This document shows positions 1 to 11,370 of a stretch of DNA of 64,000 nucleotides, in pieces. The stretch's first letter is position 1; every line of letters begins with the position of its first letter. The notes beneath the pieces are model-generated. The model searched no databases and was not told the origin of the DNA. It saw only the letters and a list, made by a program, of their open reading frames with translations. The stretch comes from Bryoerythrophyllum caledonicum (Eukaryota; Streptophyta; Bryopsida; Pottiales; Pottiaceae). The position numbers and the translations under genes were made by a program. The DNA is taken from contig OZ020517.1 in the NCBI GenBank assembly GCA_963971425.1, positions 27,484,668 to 27,548,667 on the forward strand. Direction: 5' to 3'.

Positions 1-623
1 CAGGTGGCGATGGCAGATAGAGCACATGCGTACCGAGAACATCAAGAGCTCCTGGAGGCGTATTCCTTGAAAAAGCTCAATCTGTAAGTCTTCTTAAATT
101 TTGGGACGGTCGTTGTTTCAGTCACCAAAGAAATCAAATGGAATGTTCTTTCCAGAGCCGTCACAAAAACTTGGTAGTATTCGTTTACCATTTCAGTAGC
201 GACTACACTGACGAGTCATCGTGATGTTGCACTGCAGGGAGAAACAAAGGTTTTTGCGTCCAGATAAGGCTGGAGATATGGAGGCAGATTTACAGCTTGT
301 AAGCGCCTTTGAAGTTGCATGCTCTGTTGTGTTGCTCATGTCTGTAGTTTCTGTCGACGGCAACCTAAGCTGACAAGCGAGTGTGTTGACAGAGCAAGGC
401 ACAGTGTGATGAGGCTGAAGCGCGGTTCCAGAGAATAGTCACTCTGATGAATCAAGATATTGTACGATTTCAGGAAGAAAAGGCGCATGATCTTGGTCTT
501 GTCCTCCAGAACTTTGCTCGTGCACAAGCGGATCTAGCCATGTGCGCAGGTGAAACGTGGGGCAGACTCCTTCCCGGACTCAGCGCGCCTTCGATGGAGA
601 GAGCGGGTGAGGCATTTCCCTGA
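1..623 (+). CDS. SNX1: Sorting nexin 1/2-like protein, last three exons (5' part outside window)
   Basis: Three exons read in one frame: 1-83, 238-298 and 393-623, with GT donors at 84 and 299, AG acceptors before 238 and 393, and a TGA stop at 621-623. The translation matches the C-terminal BAR/Vps5 region of plant sorting nexin 1: first exon ends ...EAYSLKKLNL, the second has EKQRFLRPDKAGDME, the third has RFQRIVTLMNQDIVRFQEEK and then the FARAQADLA...WGRLLPGL tail. SNX1/2 proteins bind endosomal phosphoinositides through a PX domain (not in this window), and their BAR domain forms the membrane-bending dimer of retromer. The exon phases fit exactly (27 codons + 2 nt, then 1 nt + 20 codons, then phase 0), which makes the gene model strong. 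Nothing shows that the gene is broken. The assignment to SNX1 rather than SNX2 rests on recalled family sequence. Confidence 0.85.
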
Positions 624-945
624 TGTGAATTGTAGAGGATTGCGGTGTAAACTTATTCTAGGTCTTGAATTCTTCCAATGGTGAACTAGCGCTTTATTCT
701 TTCTGGGAGGATGGATGCGGTGCTTGCTATGATTTTAGAATTTCATAAATTAGGGGTGGTCTGGTCGTGTCATCACATGGTGGCCCGTTGGTAAATGTAC
801 AGTGTGAATTGAAACATTAGTAAACGTAGCAATGGTCCTGTTGTACTGCAACCAGGTTGAATAATACATCTACTGTGCAATGCAAAGCTTACACTCCAAT
901 GGACTTGCAGTTGGTGCGGATATGACTACGTCAAGCTACATCATG
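624..945. other. 3' flank of the SNX1-like gene
   Basis: This is AT-rich sequence downstream of the stop codon. It presumably includes the 3' UTR and polyadenylation region, but no clear signal can be singled out. I see no other gene in it. Confidence 0.4.
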
Positions 946-2293
946 TTAACCCCTAAAGGACCAAGTGTCAAAAATGGGCTTCTTTTTGAAAGTTTGGTCA
1001 ACTTCTAACATTCCTCTTTGGAATTTTTATTGTAGAAAGGCATTATTGTAGAAAGGCATTATTTTGTGTTGTATTCCTAGCTTTTCCAAGAGTGCTATTA
1101 CTCCAAATCATATCTGACTTTTACAAAGTGTCCATGCAAAGGTGGAGGACCCAATTCCAATCACCCATCCAAATTTGTTATGTAAAATGACCCAATATCA
1201 ATCACCCACCTACCCATAACTGCTCAAAAAATCTTTAAAACATCAACTCAAAACAGTCAATAGCTACACCGGGTCATGAGATGTGCAATCTTTGGTTGCA
1301 CCATCCCACTCAAGCTCATGAGTGGTGGCCTTGCCTCGAAAGTCTTAACCCCTAAAGGACCAAGTGTCACGAAATGGCAATTTGAAAATTCGGTCAGGTT
1401 CCTACGGTATCAATTTCCAACATTTCTCTTTGAAATTTTTACTATAGAAAGGCATTACCAAGACCTTAGTGGGAAAACAATTTTTTCCTAAATTGGGCAT
1501 TTGATGAAAAAGTTATAGGGTTTTGAATTTCATATGGGGACAGCGGGCACCTTGGGCACTTCCAAAAACTTTTGCTAGGACACTGTTGAATGTGAGATTT
1601 TCAATACTTGCAAGTAATATTGTTTCCCTTCATATTGTCAAAAAAAGTCTTGTCTTTAGTGAAAAATAGCATACCAACCCAAGTCAAACATTTTCACACA
1701 TTGTCACTCATTGTCGGGCAAGGTACCAAAAAAACTTCTTCTTTTCCACATAAAACCTAGATAACTTAATATTTTTCACTTTTTATTTTTCCCACAACAA
1801 TATGTGGTGTAAACCTTTTTATTGACCATTTGGATTACCAATCTAAAACATAACAAGTTCACAAAAAATTAAAGTGTGAATTGGCAAATTTTGAACCTCC
1901 ACTCCTTGCACAGTTGTTTTGAATATGCTACACCCGTCCTTTACCTCCAAAAATTGGTGTATAAGGAACTAACATCATGCTTAACAAGATGGTAATGGAT
2001 TTAGACCTTGTGTAGTTTAAAAATTTGAGACCAAGTGAAGTCAAAGTCTGCTGATCCAGTGAACGCAGGAAAGAAAATGAACCATGTGCAAATACTTCAA
2101 TTACTATAATCTTTCAATCTGTACGGTCAAAGTTTATGAAATTTTTTGAGTATGTTCCTGAATAAGTCTTAATTGAGATCCTACGGTCAAAACTAGAAGT
2201 CAAAGCTTTCTTTCCTTCTTTGTTCATTGCACTAGAATCCAACGATTTTGAAGTGTATTTGGTGTAAAACTCTCACGGTACTTTAGGGGTTAA
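946..2293. mobile_element. Non-autonomous TTAA-flanked element, piggyBac-like ends (about 1.35 kb)
   Basis: The left end reads TTAACCCCTAAAGGACC at 946. The right end at 2277-2293 is its inverted counterpart (reverse complement TTAACCCCTAAAGTACC). TTAA outside and CCC...GGG inside is the signature of piggyBac-type target duplications and inverted ends. A second left end with the same first 20 or so bases begins at 1345, so this is either a nested pair or an internally duplicated copy. No transposase ORF is present. Parts recur elsewhere: the 2040-2290 region at about 12960-13215, and the 1580-1730 region at about 61690-61870. The superfamily call is inferred from the ends alone. Confidence 0.55.
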
Positions 2294-2604
2294 AAGGGGG
2301 TGTGGAATTAGGTCATACATGTTATCAGAATTCCACGGAACCTTGAGTAAAGGCACTGAAAAGTTCCCCCATCACATCAACAGCCCTTTTGGTCATCATA
2401 GATGTGAGCGCATATTCAGTCATAAACAACAACCAATTGACGCGGCATAAACAACAATATTCAGAAAATCAGAAGATGAGAAAAGGTATTCTCACAAGAC
2501 ATAAACATGTGAAGCCAAAATTGTTTCCCCCATTGATTCCTGAGAGTGGCAAAATCTCCTTGTATTAAAAAATTCAAACAAGTGGAAACGCTCTGGTGAA
2601 TTGT

Positions 2605-3935
<1,331 letters not shown>

Positions 3936-4189
3936 CTGGTCCGATACCCGCCCAGAACCCTTCGGTACCCTCGTGCTCCGGTTCTCGTCCGATACCATCC
4001 TGTCCCTGGTTCTCAACCGTCCACGAGAACCTACACGCATCTATACACCGTTCGAGTTTCCCGGGTATGCTTTGGCAGGTTTTGGCTTTAAAAACATCAA
4101 GTTAACCCTTCAACGTCAGAAGGTGCCACAGTATTCTACATGTATTTGAACACCATACATGTAGAATACTATGGCCACCTTATGTTGTT
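3936..4189. other. RPL37A distal 5' flank with a short hairpin
   Basis: There is no gene here. A TTAACCCTTCAACG end starts at 4102. An inverted repeat at about 4131-4177 (arms AGTATTCTACATGTAT / ATACATGTAGAATACT) belongs to the neighbouring foldback family. Confidence 0.4.
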
Positions 4190-4672
4190 TTAACCCTTAA
4201 ACGTTAGAAGGTCACAATAATCTACATGTATATAATCTACATGTATATAACGTTAAAAGGTCACAATAATAGTGTTGTATTTGAACATGATAAGGTTCAC
4301 ATATTGAAATGACCTCCAAATGAAAGGTACTACTTGAAGAATCTTCAATCCAAAGGTGTAAGTCTTGCTAAACTTAGATACAGTTTATGTGTTCTACAGA
4401 GAAAAATACGTGTTGGTATATACGGTTCTTGACACACGTTTAAGGGTTAACCCTTAAACGTGTGTTGGAAACCGTATGCACATGCATGTATTCTACCCCT
4501 TAAGAATTCAAAAAACGTATTAAAGTTTAGCAAGACTTACATCTTTGGGTTGAACATTCTTCAACTAATATCTTTCATTTGAAGGTCATTTCGGTCTGTG
4601 AACCTTATCATGTTCAAATATGACACCATACATGTAGATTATTGTGACGTTTTAACGTTAAATAAGGGTTGA
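4190..4672. mobile_element. Large foldback (about 240-bp inverted arms) centred on GGGTTAACCC
   Basis: The two halves are imperfect reverse complements meeting between 4448 and 4449, where a perfect palindrome of over 30 bp surrounds GGGTTAACCC. Matching arm landmarks are CACAATAATCTACATG (left, about 4215-4230) with its complement near 4635-4650, and AACATGATAAGGTTCAC with its complement near 4598-4614. Both outer ends are TTAACCCTT-like. It looks like two piggyBac-type elements head to head sharing one TTAA, or one element with very long inverted ends. A third, single-arm copy lies at about 6000-6160. Confidence 0.6.
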
Positions 4673-4839
4673 ATGACAGAAGGTGTCATTAGTGGCCATA
4701 GTATTCTACATGTATGGTGTTGTATTTGAACATGATAAAGTTTTCATATTGAATTGACTGGGCTTACCCAAATTTATACCCTACTACCAAAATACATGAC
4801 TTATCATGAAACGAACCCATGATGGTATACATACTGAGG

Positions 4840-5378
4840 TAGAGGCACCCAATTCCGATCGGCCACTCAATTCCGATCAGTAGAGTATGCATGGCATGGT
4901 GCATGAAAATGACAAATGCTTGAAATGGTGCATGAAGTGACCCAAAACCGATAACTCAAAATCTGAAAACACTAGTCATTATCGGAATTGGGTCATGATG
5001 TGTGCAATTTTGGGTTGCTCCACCTTAATTGAGCTCTCATTGGTGGCATTGCCACGAAAGTCGAACAAGGCCGATCGGCATTGGGTACCCTTCATGAGTT
5101 GGTTATCTATGGCATGTCTTCTCCCTTTTACTCACTCTCACTTGTTGGCATTGGGTGAAGGAGGGCACCAAATCTCACCTACTCTAGAGTTTGATTATGG
5201 GCTCCACTGGTTTCTGGGCTTTTAAATTCTATATCAATTCCAAATCTTTGTAATTAAATTTGAAAAAATATTTGTTGAGTTTCATTCCTAATTCCGCATC
5301 TTTCTACATAAATGCTTTTAACATACAATGTCATTTGAGTCCCGAACTGGCTTAAGTGATCCGAATTGGGTGCCTCTA
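4840..5378. mobile_element. MITE-like element with 21-bp inverted ends TAGAGGCACCCAATTC
   Basis: The left end at 4840 (TAGAGGCACCCAATTCCGATC) and the right end at 5358-5378 are inverted with one mismatch. The interior has no convincing ORF. A diverged relative of its interior occurs at about 1141-1345 (the stretch GGGTCATGA...GTGCAATxTTxGGTTGC and GTGGCxTTGCC). No target duplication could be fixed, so the superfamily is unassigned. Confidence 0.55.
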
Positions 5379-6160
5379 TGTTAGTGCCACTCAAAGGCAC
5401 TCACCAAGATAACTATCAACCCACCTAATAGCATAGTCTGTGAGATTTTGGAAGTCCTCCTTCGAAGCAGAATTTTGGCCGGAAGATTTTGGGAGTCTTG
5501 CCCCCTCGCAACGTTCTGCTTAGAGAGGGTCATTGGATTGTAAGGTATAAAAATCTTTGTGGGTGTTACGCTTTTATTTATTGATTTGCACTATATATGA
5601 AGTTTTTTGATCAATTTACATAATATAAAATATGTTTCACAGACATGAACAAAGTTTATTCTTGAATTTGAATTTCTACATACATTTTGAAAGGTGAATG
5701 ACCAATAGTTTCCAACAACAAGATTTACACATGAGCAATCTAATGTATTATTTTATTATACTTTAATATAATACTCTATGTAGTTTGAATGCATTTGGAT
5801 GGAAGTTGAATATTCATTTTTAAATATAATATAATAAAATTTGACCTTCTAAATCATATTATTTTGAAAATTAAAAAATTCCGAATTAAAAAATAATTAA
5901 AAATCAATTTTAATAATTCAGTGTAAAAGTATATTTTAATTATTTTTTATCTAGTTATATGTTAGTCAGGAACCATATATACACTCTATAGGACACAAAA
6001 AATGTATTAAAGTTTAGTAGACACCTTACACTATAAGACTGAAGATCCGTCAACCAACATCTTTCATTCAAAGGTCATTTCAATATCTGAAACCTTATCA
6101 TGTCCAAATATGACACCATACATGTCGAATACTATGGCTTCCACTGGCACCTTTTGACGT
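5379..6160. other. AT-rich intergenic sequence with a single-arm foldback copy
   Basis: Positions 5570-5980 are very AT-rich without a supportable gene. From about 6000 to 6160 the sequence repeats one arm of the 4190-4672 foldback (ATTAAAGTTTAG, CTTTCATTCAAAGGTCATTTC, GACACCATACATGT). Confidence 0.45.
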
Positions 6161-6744
6161 TTAACCCTTTAAGGCCAATGAGCTTTGTTTCAAGCCTTAA
6201 TAAATCTACAAGTATTCTAGATCATGCATAACAACATCTACCCAGAGAGTACATTTCATCACAACACCCATTCACCAGAATCATTGTTGCTCCCCGACGC
6301 TTGCACCAATTGTCTCAATAGATGCCCATCTTCCTCCACCTCTTTCTCATAGTTTAAATCATTCATGGAGGTGGCTTGCAGCATTTGCTATCGAGATTAC
6401 CGTGCCGAAATGATCCGAAATGGGTCGCTTGTCTTTAACCTCGTAAGGGCGATGAGCTTTTTTGGCCTAAGAGAATCTATGTGTATTCTAGATCATTCAA
6501 AATGCCAGCTACGTAGTGGGTACATTTCAGCACAAAAAATTCTACAATTCCACTTTGCCGAAATCATTGTAGCTGGCCGATGCTTGCATCAATTGTTGTG
6601 GCGATGGTCTCAATAGATGCCCATCTTCCTCCAACTCTAAGTCATGGTGTATTTTTTCCTTCGGGGTAGCCCATAGCACTTGCTACAAAGGTTTTTGTAC
6701 CAAAACAACCCATACTATGTGGTCATTAGGCCTTAAAGGGTTAA
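6161..6744. mobile_element. piggyBac-like MITE, 584 bp, TTAA target duplications
   Basis: TTAA at 6161-6164 is followed by CCCTTTAAGGCCAATGA. The right end, read in reverse from TTAA at 6741-6744, is CCCTTTAAGGCCTAATGA. The interior is a direct duplication: the block beginning about 6165 recurs from about 6437 (GATGAGCTTTxTTT, GTATTCTAGATCAT, TCTCAATAGATGCCCATCTTC in both). There is no transposase. Confidence 0.65.
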
Positions 6745-6765
6745 AGGATAAGGGTTAATAACTTA

Positions 6766-7128
6766 GAGCATCTCCACGGTGAGACAGAGCATCGGCAGAA
6801 TCGCTCGATTTGGAATTTTACAATGATGCAGAGTCGCACCGGAGTCTTGAAAATGGGAACCGGTATACTGTTTTGCAGCATTTCGGGGCAGCCCACAGGG
6901 AAAGCCCGTCGGTTACAGGGAGTGCATCAATCCTTGTTGTTGGCAGGACCTGGTCCCCTAATAACACAATCGCACGTGACGACGCACGGTTGGTGGCGGC
7001 GACGTCGTCCCGCTTACCGGCTAGCCAGACCTCCATCCTCGCATTTCACAGTCATTCCCCGCTTACCGGCTAGCCAGACCTCCGTCCTCGCATTTCACAG
7101 TCATTCCCCGCTAGTGGTGGAGATGCTC
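6766..7128. mobile_element. PIF/Harbinger-type MITE, 363 bp, with TTA target duplication
   Basis: The ends are GAGCATCTCCACGGTGAG at 6766 and, inverted, GAGCATCTCCACCACTAG ending at 7128. They are flanked by TTA at 6763-6765 and 7129-7131. A three-base TWA duplication is the hallmark of PIF/Harbinger MITEs. The interior contains a tandem duplication of about 50 bp (CCGCTTACCGGCTAGCCAG at about 7012 and 7058). It lies 0.3-0.4 kb upstream of the glycosyltransferase start and could contribute to its promoter. Confidence 0.7.
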
Positions 7129-7442
7129 TTACCCGGTGGGAAGTAGAGAGGATGGGTCCAAGGCGAGTGAGGGGACTGACGAAATGAAGGAGGCGTCTCT
7201 AAGTGCAGCAGCTAGCGACGTAGAAGTAGTAGTCAGTTACGCACATTGACTGTCGTACCGCGCGCGACCGCTGCACGTTCGAATGATAACAGGGACGTCG
7301 TCGCACGATGATCGCCCCACGTCGCACACGTCGCGGCTGGAACTTGGGGGTTTAGCTGCATGGATCATCGCCTTCATTCGCAGCTCTCGTTGATGGATGC
7401 GTCGATCAGCTTGGTCTCCTTGCACGTCGTCGATCGATCCTC

Positions 7443-7467
7443 TTGCTGCTGCTGCTGCTGCTGCTGC
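7443..7467 (+). repeat. (CTG)n microsatellite at the glycosyltransferase 5' end
   Basis: Eight or so CTG/GCT triplets lie in the 5' UTR or the extreme N-terminus of the glycosyltransferase ORF, where they would encode polyalanine. Confidence 0.8.
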
Positions 7468-7504
7468 GTGCATGACTGCATGCTGCGTTGATGCTGTATA
7501 TTGC

Positions 7505-9121
7505 ATGTCGGAGGGGAGTTCAATGGGGGCGGGGCAGCGATGGCGCAGCGGCAAGCTGCAGGTGGGGAGTGCGGGAGCAGGGCGGGACGCGGGCGTGGCG
7601 CTGCTGGTGTCGTGGCGGTCGGTGTGGGGCGTGATCTTGGCGTTGGTTATGCTGTGCTATTTTATGGCGCTCATGGGGTCGGCGTGGTGCCGCTGGGGCG
7701 GCGCGTCGTGCTTGCAGGTCACGGGTCGTGGGGTTGATGGGTCATGCAGCGGGCGGGACGGGGTGGGGAATATGACGCAGTGGAAGGGCGACGTGCGTGA
7801 CTTGGGGGTGGCGTGGAACCGCCTCTGTTACGGATCGCGCCCCCCCGTGGCGCTGCAGATTGCTTTGTTCGTGAAGAAGTGGCCGACGGGTGGGACCCCG
7901 GGGGGCTTGGAGCGGCACGCCATGACGCTGCACCGCGTGCTGGCGGATCGGGGGCATGGGGTGCATGTGTTCACGATGCGGCAGCCCGGCGGGACGAGGA
8001 CGGATGCGGAGGAGGAGGCGGAGGAGGAGCGGCAGCACCCGAACCTGCTCATCCATTTCGTGGAGCCGAATTCCGGCGGCGGGTTCGACCACAGCCGCGC
8101 GTGGGAGCGGTTCGCCGCGATAAACGCGACGCGCGCGTTTGACATAGTGCACTCGGAGAGTGTGGCGCTGCCGCACTGGCGCGGGAAAGGCATCGCCCAT
8201 CTGGCGGCGTCGTGGCACGGGATCGCGTTCGAGGTTATCCACAGTGACATCGTGCAGGACTTGATCCGCAAGCCGAACGAGCAGCGGTCGCAGGAGCTCA
8301 AGGACAGTATGACCGGGCGCCTGATGCGCATCGCGGACGAGGTCCGCTTCTTCCCCAGCTACCGCCATCACGTGGCCACCAGCGACTACGTAGGCGACGT
8401 GCTGCGCACCATCTACGAGCTGCCGCTCCGGAACGTGCACATCATCCTCAACGGCGTCAACGAGCACGAGTTCCGCCCCAACCCCGCCGCGGGCGCGGCG
8501 TTCCGAGCAAAATACGGGGTACCCCAGAACGCAACCCTGGTGCTGGGCGCGGCGGGGCGCTTGGTGCGCGACAAGGGCCACCCGCTGCTGTTCGCCGCAT
8601 TCTCCGACCTCCTCAAGCGGCACAAAAACGTCTATCTCCTGGTGGCCGGCAGCGGACCCTGGGGCGAGCGCTACGAGGAGCTCACCCCGAACGCGAAGAC
8701 GCTCGGCCCGCTCACCCCCACGCAGCTGGCGGAATTCTACAACGCGGTCGACATCTTCGTGAACCCGACGCTGCGGTCGCAAGGGCTGGATCACACGCTG
8801 CTGGAGGCCATGCAGTGCGGCAAGCCGCTGCTGGCGACACACTTCTCCAGTATTGTCATGAGCGTCATCACGGACGACACGTTCGGGTACACCTTCTCGC
8901 CCAACGTGGACGCGCTGATCGCAGCGCTGGAGGCCGTGGTGCGCGACGGGCCCGCGCGGCTGCGCACCAAGGGCCAGACGTGCCTCGCGTACGCCGCCCA
9001 AATGTTCACCGCCAAGAAGATGGCCGCGGCGTACGAGCGCCTGTTCCTGTGCATCACCGACGACCGCTTCTGCCTCTACCCATTGCCCTCCGACCTCCCA
9101 GAATGCCCATCATCCACATAG
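7505..9121 (+). CDS. GT4-family glycosyltransferase, single-pass membrane anchored, intronless
   Basis: The frame is open from an ATG at 7397. I prefer the start at 7505, after the CTG microsatellite, giving 538 residues; 7397 would add 36 residues including polyalanine. Near the N-terminus is one hydrophobic segment (VWGVILALVMLCYFMALMG), typical of a type II Golgi signal anchor. The N-terminal half has the GT4 donor-domain opener GTPGGLERHAMTLHRVLADRG and a SWHG motif. The C-terminal half has ILNGVNEHEF, GAAGRLVRDKGH, VAGSGPW and VNPTLRSQGLDHTLLEAM. The usual EX7E motif of GT4 retaining enzymes appears as Q...E, as I recall for the plant relatives of this family. The likely role is transfer of a sugar from a nucleotide-sugar in the Golgi; the acceptor is unknown. 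The gene is strikingly GC-rich against AT-rich neighbours. Confidence 0.85.
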   Translation: MSEGSSMGAGQRWRSGKLQVGSAGAGRDAGVALLVSWRSVWGVILALVMLCYFMALMGSAWCRWGGASCLQVTGRGVDGSCSGRDGVGNMTQWKGDVRDLGVAWNRLCYGSRPPVALQIALFVKKWPTGGTPGGLERHAMTLHRVLADRGHGVHVFTMRQPGGTRTDAEEEAEEERQHPNLLIHFVEPNSGGGFDHSRAWERFAAINATRAFDIVHSESVALPHWRGKGIAHLAASWHGIAFEVIHSDIVQDLIRKPNEQRSQELKDSMTGRLMRIADEVRFFPSYRHHVATSDYVGDVLRTIYELPLRNVHIILNGVNEHEFRPNPAAGAAFRAKYGVPQNATLVLGAAGRLVRDKGHPLLFAAFSDLLKRHKNVYLLVAGSGPWGERYEELTPNAKTLGPLTPTQLAEFYNAVDIFVNPTLRSQGLDHTLLEAMQCGKPLLATHFSSIVMSVITDDTFGYTFSPNVDALIAALEAVVRDGPARLRTKGQTCLAYAAQMFTAKKMAAAYERLFLCITDDRFCLYPLPSDLPECPSST

Positions 9122-9469
9122 CTCCCGTTCTTACTCACTCTATTTTTCAAGCCTTGCAAAACTAGAAATATTGAAGTTTTCTAGGAAGGGGCTCATTTTT
9201 CAAGACTAGGAAGAAAACGGGGTCCAATTCTATTACTAGCACTGATTTTGAAGTGCTTGTCATAGAGCATTACGAAGTGGAATTACGAAATATAACGCAT
9301 TACGAAAGCACGTGTACTAGAAATTTACATTTTTACATGTCGTGTCACAAAGCATGTGTACTAGAAATTTCAATCAGGTATTAGAGTCACAGCAATTATC
9401 ATGCAGCTGCTGCTACTTAGAATTATATCGCCATTGTCTGATTTAAGAGAGTTGCTTGACGAGCCACAA
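9122..9469. other. 3' flank of the glycosyltransferase gene
   Basis: No gene is seen. A short direct repeat, GCAxGTGTACTAGAAATTT, occurs at about 9312 and 9352. TTACGAAGTGGAATTACGAAA-like short repeats surround 9270-9310. Confidence 0.35.
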
Positions 9470-9523
9470 TTTAGGGGTTTAGGGGTTTAGGGGTTTAGGG
9501 TTTAGGGTTTAGGATTTAGGGTT
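9470..9523 (+). repeat. Interstitial telomere-like repeat (TTTAGGG/TTTAGGGG)
   Basis: Six to seven consecutive units of the plant telomere type are present: three TTTAGGGG, then TTTAGGG, then degenerate TTTAGGA/TTTAGGG. Its position between genes indicates an interstitial tract, not a chromosome end. Confidence 0.85.
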
Positions 9524-10823
9524 CCTGACTCTAGTTCTGTACAACAATTTGCGGGCTTGGAAGAATGTGGGCAAAATGAGTTTCATGGGCTTCCTTCATC
9601 GTGCCAACTTCGTTGTCGTCTTTGAAATTGCGAATCAACGAACATGAATCCTTTAAGGAGAATGGGGCGGCTTTGGCTGGCCAAGGAAACACTAATTTTT
9701 ACATGGCCTCAGTTGAATTTGTCCGACGGAAACCAAATTGGGAAAGGCGAATGTGAACCCACAAGGATTGCAGGGTTGATTTGAACGCCTCCTACGGAGA
9801 GGCATTTAGTGGTACTCTCCAACATAGTTATGTTCATCCAAAATGGGCTTGTTGGGCCTTCAAGGGTTAAGTGCAAATCAATATCAATTGCATGTTTCTC
9901 ATTTCTTGTCCTTCAAACCCAAAAACATCAGCTAATTTGGAGGCTACATTGAAATTATCCTAAACCCTAATTGACACGTTTTGCCCGTTGCACATGAGCT
10001 TGTATTGCACTCGCACAGTAAACAAATGAAACCCTCATCCTCATAATCATTTAAACTTATGAAACCCTAATCTTCATAACCTCTTATACTTATAAAACTA
10101 TAATCTTCATAATTTATGGATTGCCCTTTTATCATTACCTAAACATTAACTTGTGAAACTTTAATTTTCATGCTCTATCAATTGCCCCTTTCTCATTTCT
10201 TGTCCACCAAATTCTAGAACCTCAACTTTTCTTCTGTTTTGGCTAATTTAGTTGTAAATTGACAAGTTAGCTCAAATTGGACGATCATAGCTATTTTTGG
10301 AGAGTAGTAGCAGATGCCAAGCCACAAAAGCCGTCCAAATCAACCCTCGAGTCCTCGTGCCTCATGATTTGCCTTTCTCAATTTTGTGTGGTTTGGCTGA
10401 ATTGAATTGTGGTTGTGTACAATCATCCATTCTCTTGGCTAGCCATAGCCACCCATTGTCCTCAAAGGGTTTAATTGGATCCTTGATGTGCCAATGTGGT
10501 GAGAGTAGGAGGCTACATTGAAATAATCATAATCCTAAATACAAGGTAGTTGGCCATGCTCCACCTTGTAAGAGAATATACACTACTTAACTAATTTTGT
10601 AGTTACTAATTTGTGTTATGATAAGTGTCAATCTTAAGTTTTAGTTCTTTGATTAACATGTTCAAGCAGTCTCACTCTTTTTTTCCCCTTGCGTATGAGC
10701 TTGTAATGCACTGAAGCATTAATTTTATGAAACCCTAATCTTCAGAGTATATTTTTGTGGCAAATGGGTTTTGTATGCAAACTTGTATAATTGTTGTATT
10801 TGGGACATGTCATCTAAATGATC
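9524..10823. repeat. Degenerate dispersed repeats with AAACCCTAATCTTCATAA motifs
   Basis: No supportable gene. Several blocks repeat in direct orientation: GAAACCCTAATCTTCATA-like sequence (about 10060, 10730), GGAGGCTACATTGAAATxAT (about 9940 and 10509), and ATGAGCTTGTAxTGCACT (about 9997 and 10696). It looks like an old, internally duplicated mobile element. Confidence 0.4.
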
Positions 10824-10952
10824 TTAACCCTTTAACGCCTCCTTGGCTATGGCACGACCATTGTTTACAAAAGTGATAGATTCTGAAATGGAACATCTAC
10901 GCACTCGTAGATTGATGGTTGTACCTTAACCAGCCTGGCGTTAAAAGGTTAA
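10824..10952. mobile_element. Small piggyBac-like MITE, 129 bp
   Basis: TTAA at 10824 is followed by CCCTTTAACGCCTCC. The other end, read inverted from TTAA at 10949-10952, is CCTTTTAACGCCAGG. It is the same end type as the 6161-6744 element. There is no coding content. Confidence 0.55.
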
Positions 10953-11370
10953 TTAGGTAGAGGGTCAAAAGATCAAAGAAATAAATTTTGGATAATTGTG
11001 GTTCTCTCAAGCGATTGGTCTTAAAATTTGAAGGCTATAATTGCTCTAGAGATATAATTTGGTGGCAATTGAATTACAAAGCATACAACTTTTCTATCTT
11101 CAAAATAAAAATATATAATATTCTAGTGGCTCATTCCATTCAATGTTCATGCTAGGATGTTTCTTTCCAAAAAAAAATTGAGTTTATATTATACGTTCAT
11201 TTTGTGTACATGTGGAGATTCTTATGAACAAATAAATTCATACTGAAATTTCTCATGAATTTATTTAGAATTTCTAGATCATCTTTATCTAAACAAGAAA
11301 ATATCGTTTTGAGGTGAAAGTGGAATGCGGGCCTGATTTTTTGTAGCATGTTGTGATTACCTAAGTAGGT

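Noticed and set aside
7742-9001. 419-codon minus-strand ORF opposite the glycosyltransferase
   Set aside because: It is a composition shadow of the GC-rich GT4 gene: Arg/Val/His-rich with no domain, while the + strand frame has clear GT4 motifs.
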